Assembly (NCBI RefSeq): GCF_910592395.1
Contig: NC_088309.1
Span: forward strand, 6,078,501 to 6,142,500
Source of the DNA: Lineus longissimus
Lineage: Eukaryota; Nemertea; Pilidiophora; Heteronemertea; Lineidae
Reading direction: 5' to 3'
Length of the DNA: 64,000 nucleotides
The first letter of the stretch is position 1. Each line of letters begins with the position of its first letter. Shown piece after piece: positions 58,642 through 64,000 of this stretch. The notes below the pieces were generated by a model. It was not told where the DNA came from. It ran no database searches and saw only the letters and a list, made by a program, of their open reading frames with translations. The translations under genes and the position numbers were made by a program.

Positions 58642-61227
58642 CATGTACAGGTACATGTACATGTACGTCTCTACATTGCCGACTAGATTAACTAATCCGA
58701 CTCGTGATACACCGGGGCCATTCATTATTCAATGACGTAAAGATCCCTGGTAATCCATCCATGTCCAAGCCTCCCAGAGGCAATTATGATATTTCCAAAT
58801 TCCAATTTCCATAATGTGACACTTTACCATATCAATTCTGATCATAGTATTGACAGTGTTGTTCATGGTAACCTCTCTATTAAATTTCGCATGGCTGAAT
58901 CGGTTATTTACCATTTATGGTGTAAATATTTGTTTTGACTGGCCGTTGTTTACATCCGAACTGCATCATTACGGTAATGTATTTTTTTTAGTCGCGATGG
59001 CCGTGATGGTCACGTGATGAGCGTGGAGAGAGATCAGTGGGCGTCACGTGATGACACCAAAGCATGAGTTCATGCCATCCATTGCCAATCGTAGTATGTA
59101 AATATTGAAACGAGCTAAATGAAACAAGCCAAACTAAACGAGCCAAATAGCATTTCAAACCAAGTTTTCATGTAACTTTCATGGCAGGATTCAATTAAGT
59201 ACATGTATGTTTATGGCACAATGTAAAATATAATTCAGATATGTAGGCCAACATGATGTCCCATTCAATTTGGTTCATTTCAAGTTTTGCATGATGCACC
59301 ATGGAACGGTTCATTTACTCGTTTTTTGTATGTGAATAATATTGCATTTTTATTTCATGCAAACATAAAGCTAACGTTTGCAATCATATTGCAACTAAAC
59401 CTGATCTTGTGGAATACACTTTTTAATTCATTTGCATCGCCTGTTATATACACTCTTAAAATAGGGGTTTTGAGCTTTTGAAACACACTTTGGCTTTTTA
59501 GGCAACTCAATATGCAATATGCACCCCAAGAGAGATTTTCAGAGTTTTGAGATCCTCAAAGGGTTTTTCATTTCCCTGAAAAACATCTCGAGGATGCTTC
59601 TCTGTGTTGGGAAGAAGACCCTATTTGAAGGTGTCTAAACAGCACAAAAACCTTGGGAAACATGCAAGTTGGTCTTTATAAATTAAGGCACAAGGCCAAC
59701 AAATCGTAACCTATACATCATGGACCAGGGCCTTGCTCGATCAGCACATTCGGTGTTGAATTTGCAATACATACTAGGATTATAGCTCTGCCTTGGCGTG
59801 CACTGCTGTTTTTTTAAATTTGTATAATATTTAATTCATGAACACTGACTTACTTTTCCCTTGTTTGGCGACGAACCACAGTCAATGCCCAGAGGAAAGT
59901 TGGCCGCCTTTTATTTGTTATATCCGGTATTTTGAACAGAATTATGAATATAAATATGGTTTTTACTAAGGTGTACAAATCCACCAAATAGAATTCATCT
60001 TGATATCAAAAATACTCAAACGCAAGTCTAGACGATGTGTTTTTGGTATAGGCCCCCTAATACACAGAGGCCTTTTCAAACTACCTGTCTTTGGTGATCG
60101 ACGTATTAGCGTTTGCAACATATAAATTATTCTTTCTTTGGTCGATCTACGTCTATCCTTTCCCTGACTTTCCTTGGTCTGGCTATGCCTATCCAGTCTT
60201 TGTTCTTTCCTTGGTCTATCTATGTCTAGTGGTCTACCTCTGTCTATCTGGAGTCTGTTTTCTCGGAAGGGCATCGTATATGTAAAGCGGAGATCACTGA
60301 CCAAACGCAGAAAATCAAAGAGGATAAAACTGTCGTGTTTTGTTGACAGCCACAAGTGCACATTTTTGGGGCAAAATTTATCTAAAATTAATGTCAGATT
60401 GGGTTGGCTAAGGCTTATAATTTGCTTTCTCAACAGGGTGATGCATGTTGTAGCCGCATCCTTATGATGGTATCGCAGCGGTGTAACGTGTTTTATAGTG
60501 TTCCCCATATCTCATTGTTTCTGAGTTGCATTACTCAAGAAAAGCAATGCAAGTTATGAGGTCTGTTTGATTCGAGAAGTCGTGATCTGTAACAACATGG
60601 ATATAGTCACAAGATGTACAAACATATATCTGTGACGTGTCATTAACCCTTACTTCGGGCAAATTCTTTTTCCGAAACACCATGTTTTTGTGGTCCGTCT
60701 TGTTATTCCCACTGAACGCTCTCCTTGTCATTTTTAGTATGCTATTTATGGTTGTGTTGTTCAAAACTCACATGCAGGACTATTCGACCAAAGCGAGGCG
60801 TGAATGGTGGATTCGATCAAGGAAGTTTTATAGGCCCAATCAAAAGATCCATAGAAAGAAAAGAAGAATGCCAACTATGTTACTCATTCTGTTTAAAGCC
60901 CTACTTGCTAACTTGTGAGAAAAATACGAAACTCTTCCTCAAAAGCGAAGAAAATATAGATTTTTACCGAATCATGGGTCCCGCAAAATTGAAATTAAAC
61001 CCGGTGTAAGTTAACCTGAACCTCATGGTCGTACTCCCTTTAAACGTAGCTGGGGTAGATCTCGATAAGATGCGAAAACCTCGGAGGTCAAGATGAGCCT
61101 TAATTGATAGACCATTAGTAACGTGACCTTGAATATTTTGCTATTTCCACGTATCTGAGAGAGAACAATTTTGCAACTGGTGTTGCTGTTAATTCGGCTT
61201 TGTCTCGTCCTCATAACTCGCGCCATC

Positions 61228-61451
61228 GGGTTGACCATAGGCAACCATTTTTGCTAGAACTTGAAATCCTAAAGCAAGGAGAACTCTTTCAAAACGAAGA
61301 GAATGTCAATTTCAAGGGTGGAAGTCTGGTTATTTTTGTTTTTCAGAGAACAGCCTCCCAGGTTTCAAATGGGCATTCGCTTAATGTAGAAGAAGTTCTA
61401 ATTGCTTTATGATTTCAGGTTCTAGCCAAAATGATGGCGTTTGGTCAAACC
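61228..61451. mobile_element. palindromic MITE, family A copy 3
   Basis: It begins GGGTTGACCATAGGCAACC and ends TTTGGTCAAACC. The interior has 'gctagaacttgaaatcc', 'ctttcaaaacgaag', 'cagcctcccagg', 'gggcattcgctt' and 'gatttcaggttctagccaaaat'. Its middle aligns better with the reverse complement of copy 1, so it is inserted in the opposite orientation. Length 224 bp. Confidence 0.85.
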
Positions 61452-62084
61452 TTAAAAATCAACACAAAGCCAGAGCATTTTACTTCGTGTGAGTGGCCTT
61501 ATTGGCCTACCTCTGGATAACGTATAGACCTACTAATTTACATACATTGCCAATTAGGAAATTGGGTCAAATCAGCTTAACTCCCAACATTATGGCACAT
61601 GCGACCAACAAAAACAACATTACAACCAAGGCCGTATGGTCAATAAGGCGTTTTCAAAACTACACTTAATTTTCTTAGTCACTTCTCGCATCATATGTCG
61701 AGCGTGATGAATGTTTATTTTTCAAACATTTGCAGTGGCGACAGCTGTTCCAGTGGTCATTGATTGGGTCACAGTCATCTATAAGACGTATCATTATATC
61801 GATAATTTACATTTAACATGACCTACTTTTCACCAGCCGGAGTTTTCCAAGGTCTGAGGGAGTACCTGAGAATATTGCCTCATTATAACACATGATGGTT
61901 ACGGTTGTTCCTCATCATTTGATATATTATACTCGAATATACAAATGCTGACTCATCATACTTGAAGAACAGGTATCCTACAGATACATCTCATTCTCAT
62001 ATATCTCATAAAATGCCTTATATTTCAATCCATATCTCGTGCAGTGAAATGCTTGTGGAAGTGGTAGTGGTTCCACCTGTTGAT
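61452..62084. other. spacer, nothing recognised
   Basis: AT-rich sequence between the third MITE copy and the terminal tandem array. No open frame of interest. Confidence 0.5.
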
Positions 62085-63107
62085 TAGCGTTATAAACCGT
62101 GATGAGACGCTGCCATGAGCGCACAAACACTCAATTAGAGTGATAAACAGTGATAACACCACCATGAGCAGCGATGAGCGCACAGACACACTTGCGTTAG
62201 AGTTATAAATAGTGATAACACACTGCCATGGACAGCGATGAGCGCATAGACACACTTGCGTTAGAGTTATAAACAGTGATAAGACACCGCCATGAGCAGC
62301 GATGAGCGTACAGACACACCAGCGTAATTAGAGTTATAAATAGTGATAACACACTGCCATGGACAGCGATGAGCGTACAGACACACTAGCGTAATTAGAG
62401 TTATAAATAGTGATAACACACTGCCATGGACAGCGATGAGCGTACAGACACACTAGCGTAATTAGAGTGATAAATAGTGATAAGACACTACCATGAACAG
62501 CGATGAGCGCACAGACACACTTGCGTTAGAGTTATAAATAGTGATAAGACACTACCATGAACAGCGATGAGCGTACAGACACACTAGCGTAATTAGAGTG
62601 ATAAATAGTGATAACACACCGCCATGAACAGCGATGAGCTCACAAACACACTTGCGTTAGGGTTACAAGTAGTGATAAGACACCGCCATGAACAGCGATG
62701 AGCGCACGAACACACTTGCGTTAGAGTTATGAATAGTGATAAGACACCGCCATGAACAGCGATGAGCGCACAGACACACTTGCGTTAGAGTTATAAATAG
62801 TGATAAGACACTACCATGAACAGCGATGAGCGTACAGACACACTTGCGTTAGAGTTATAAATAGTGATAAGACACTACCATGAACAGCGATGAGCGTACA
62901 GACACACTAGCGTAATTAGAGTGATAAATAGTGATAACACACCGCCATGAACAGCGATGAGCGCACGAACACACTTGCGTTAGAGTTATAAATAGTGATA
63001 AGACACCGCCATGAACAGCGATGAGCGCACAGACACACTTGCGTAATTAGAGTTATAAACAATGATAAGACACTGCCATGAGGAGCGATGAGCGCATAAA
63101 CACACCG
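62085..63107 (+). repeat. tandem array, period about 63-67 bp, about 16 copies
   Basis: The unit has 'gttataaatagtgataagac', 'accgccatgaacagcgatga' and 'gcgcacagacacacttgcg' in order. Two linker types, 'cttgcgttagag' and 'ctagcgtaattagag', set the period. 'cagcgatgag' or a close variant occurs about 16 times. Longer mixed blocks repeat inside the array, a sign of unequal exchange. No coding function. Confidence 0.93.
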
Positions 63108-64000
63108 AGCGATCTTGACACACGAGGCAGGCTCTATTTGAGACCAACGCCGTCGTGATCATGCTTTTTCTAATTTGCGTTTGTTGTAAAAGACGCACAA
63201 TGATTGAACATTGTTGTTAAATCTCTCATTTATAGATGGCACTTCAATTTTAGATGGCAAGTCCACGAGGGTTCGCCCCCCACGCGCTGCGTCGCCATGA
63301 TCCTTCGGAAAAGACATGAGAACTGAGTTATACATTGTTCCCCGGCGGCTGGCAAAGGACGCCAGTGGGCATGATGTGTGGACAATTGCTTGCAATTGAC
63401 TCTTCCTCTGGCCGTCGAAGTCGCAGTATCACAAGTAAGCCAATAATCCCGCCTTAGATGAGGAATGCTCTTAGGAAAATAGCTTCTCCTAGAGCGGAGT
63501 GACGCTAAGAAAGATATATTCCTACGTACAGTTATGACTGGAGGTAATAATATCTTTTAATTGCCACATGCAATATCTGCGCAAGTTTGAATTATACTGA
63601 GTATTAAAAAAAACGATTTCACTGCAGCGGCTCCGTTATAAACTTCACGCTTGTTGAACTTACATGTAATTAGTGCAATTTTGGAGACACCCTGTAGACC
63701 TGCGATGGTGAGGTCAAACATGTTTGTCATAGCCCTTTGGCACAACTCCACGGGCAACTTTCGTAGGAACATGTTATTTCTCAATCTATTTAATGAGCAG
63801 AGATATCACCTATTAATACATATTTTCCATCTATCTGACCTGTTTCGAATATCTTTCATTGTGCCAAAACACAAAACATAGGCATAGATCGAAAGAGTAA
63901 AGAATAAGCGTTTAACATTAACAATTCAAAATGCTTTTTATTCACATATGCAAGTCTACGCCTAAAGTCTTCCTATATAAAGCATGGTTCAGTCGCTATA
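63108..64000. other. spacer to window end
   Basis: No supported gene. Open frames are up to 78 codons, without domains. Confidence 0.5.

Larger units (their letters stand above)
55877..61227. other. spacer downstream of the third PTB gene
   Basis: No supported gene. It contains the 3' UTR of the gene ending at 55876, partners of two dispersed repeats (56977-57061 and 57749-57865), an inverted repeat at 58519-58641, and a pyrimidine-rich 'tggtctatctatgtc' stretch near 60140-60260. The minus-strand 180-codon frame at 59966-60508 crosses that simple sequence and has no domain. Confidence 0.4.

Noticed and set aside
59966-60508. 180-codon minus-strand open frame with ATG
   Set aside because: Its Arg/Asp/Lys-rich middle is the translation of a simple pyrimidine repeat, and the rest shows no domain. 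It could still be checked by a search.

Overview
This window reads as nuclear DNA of a bilaterian animal, most likely a marine invertebrate. Genes have GT-AG introns with conserved phases, spacers are long and moderately AT-rich, several minisatellites and small inverted-repeat transposons are present, and the TACATGTA-type motif recurs throughout. One gene is clearly an animal HIRIP3 homologue. I cannot fix the phylum; lophotrochozoan, hemichordate or cephalochordate would all fit. Nothing looks bacterial or viral, and most short open frames are chance.

Layout. 1-9.2 kb: no convincing gene, but dispersed repeats, a palindromic MITE, a 186-bp tandem repeat and a 48-bp minisatellite. 9.2-9.7 kb: a weak two-exon candidate on +. 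9.7-13.5 kb: a four-exon minus-strand gene for a 149-residue protein I do not recognise; its 2.8-kb last intron holds four different small terminal-inverted-repeat elements. 13.5-14.0 kb: a probable shared promoter. 14.0-19.6 kb: HIRIP3 on +, eight exons reconstructed with matching phases, followed at once by a 51-bp minisatellite. 20.3-26.8 kb: spacer with another MITE. 26.9-28.4 kb: intronless PTB-domain gene. 28.4-42.3 kb: long spacer with a 47-bp minisatellite. 42.3-44.5 kb: second intronless gene with a divergent PTB-like N-terminus. 44.5-54.1 kb: spacer. 54.1-55.9 kb: third intronless PTB-domain gene. 55.9-64 kb: spacer with a third copy of the MITE and a 1-kb array of about 64-bp repeats.

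How they may work together. HIRIP3 is a nuclear H2A-H2B chaperone. The orphan gene beside it may share its promoter. The three same-strand, single-exon genes each pair an N-terminal PTB/PH-like fold with a long, low-complexity, phosphosite-rich tail, which suggests a local family of adaptor or scaffold proteins. That cluster is the most interesting feature here. Family names for the three are left open because no search could be run.
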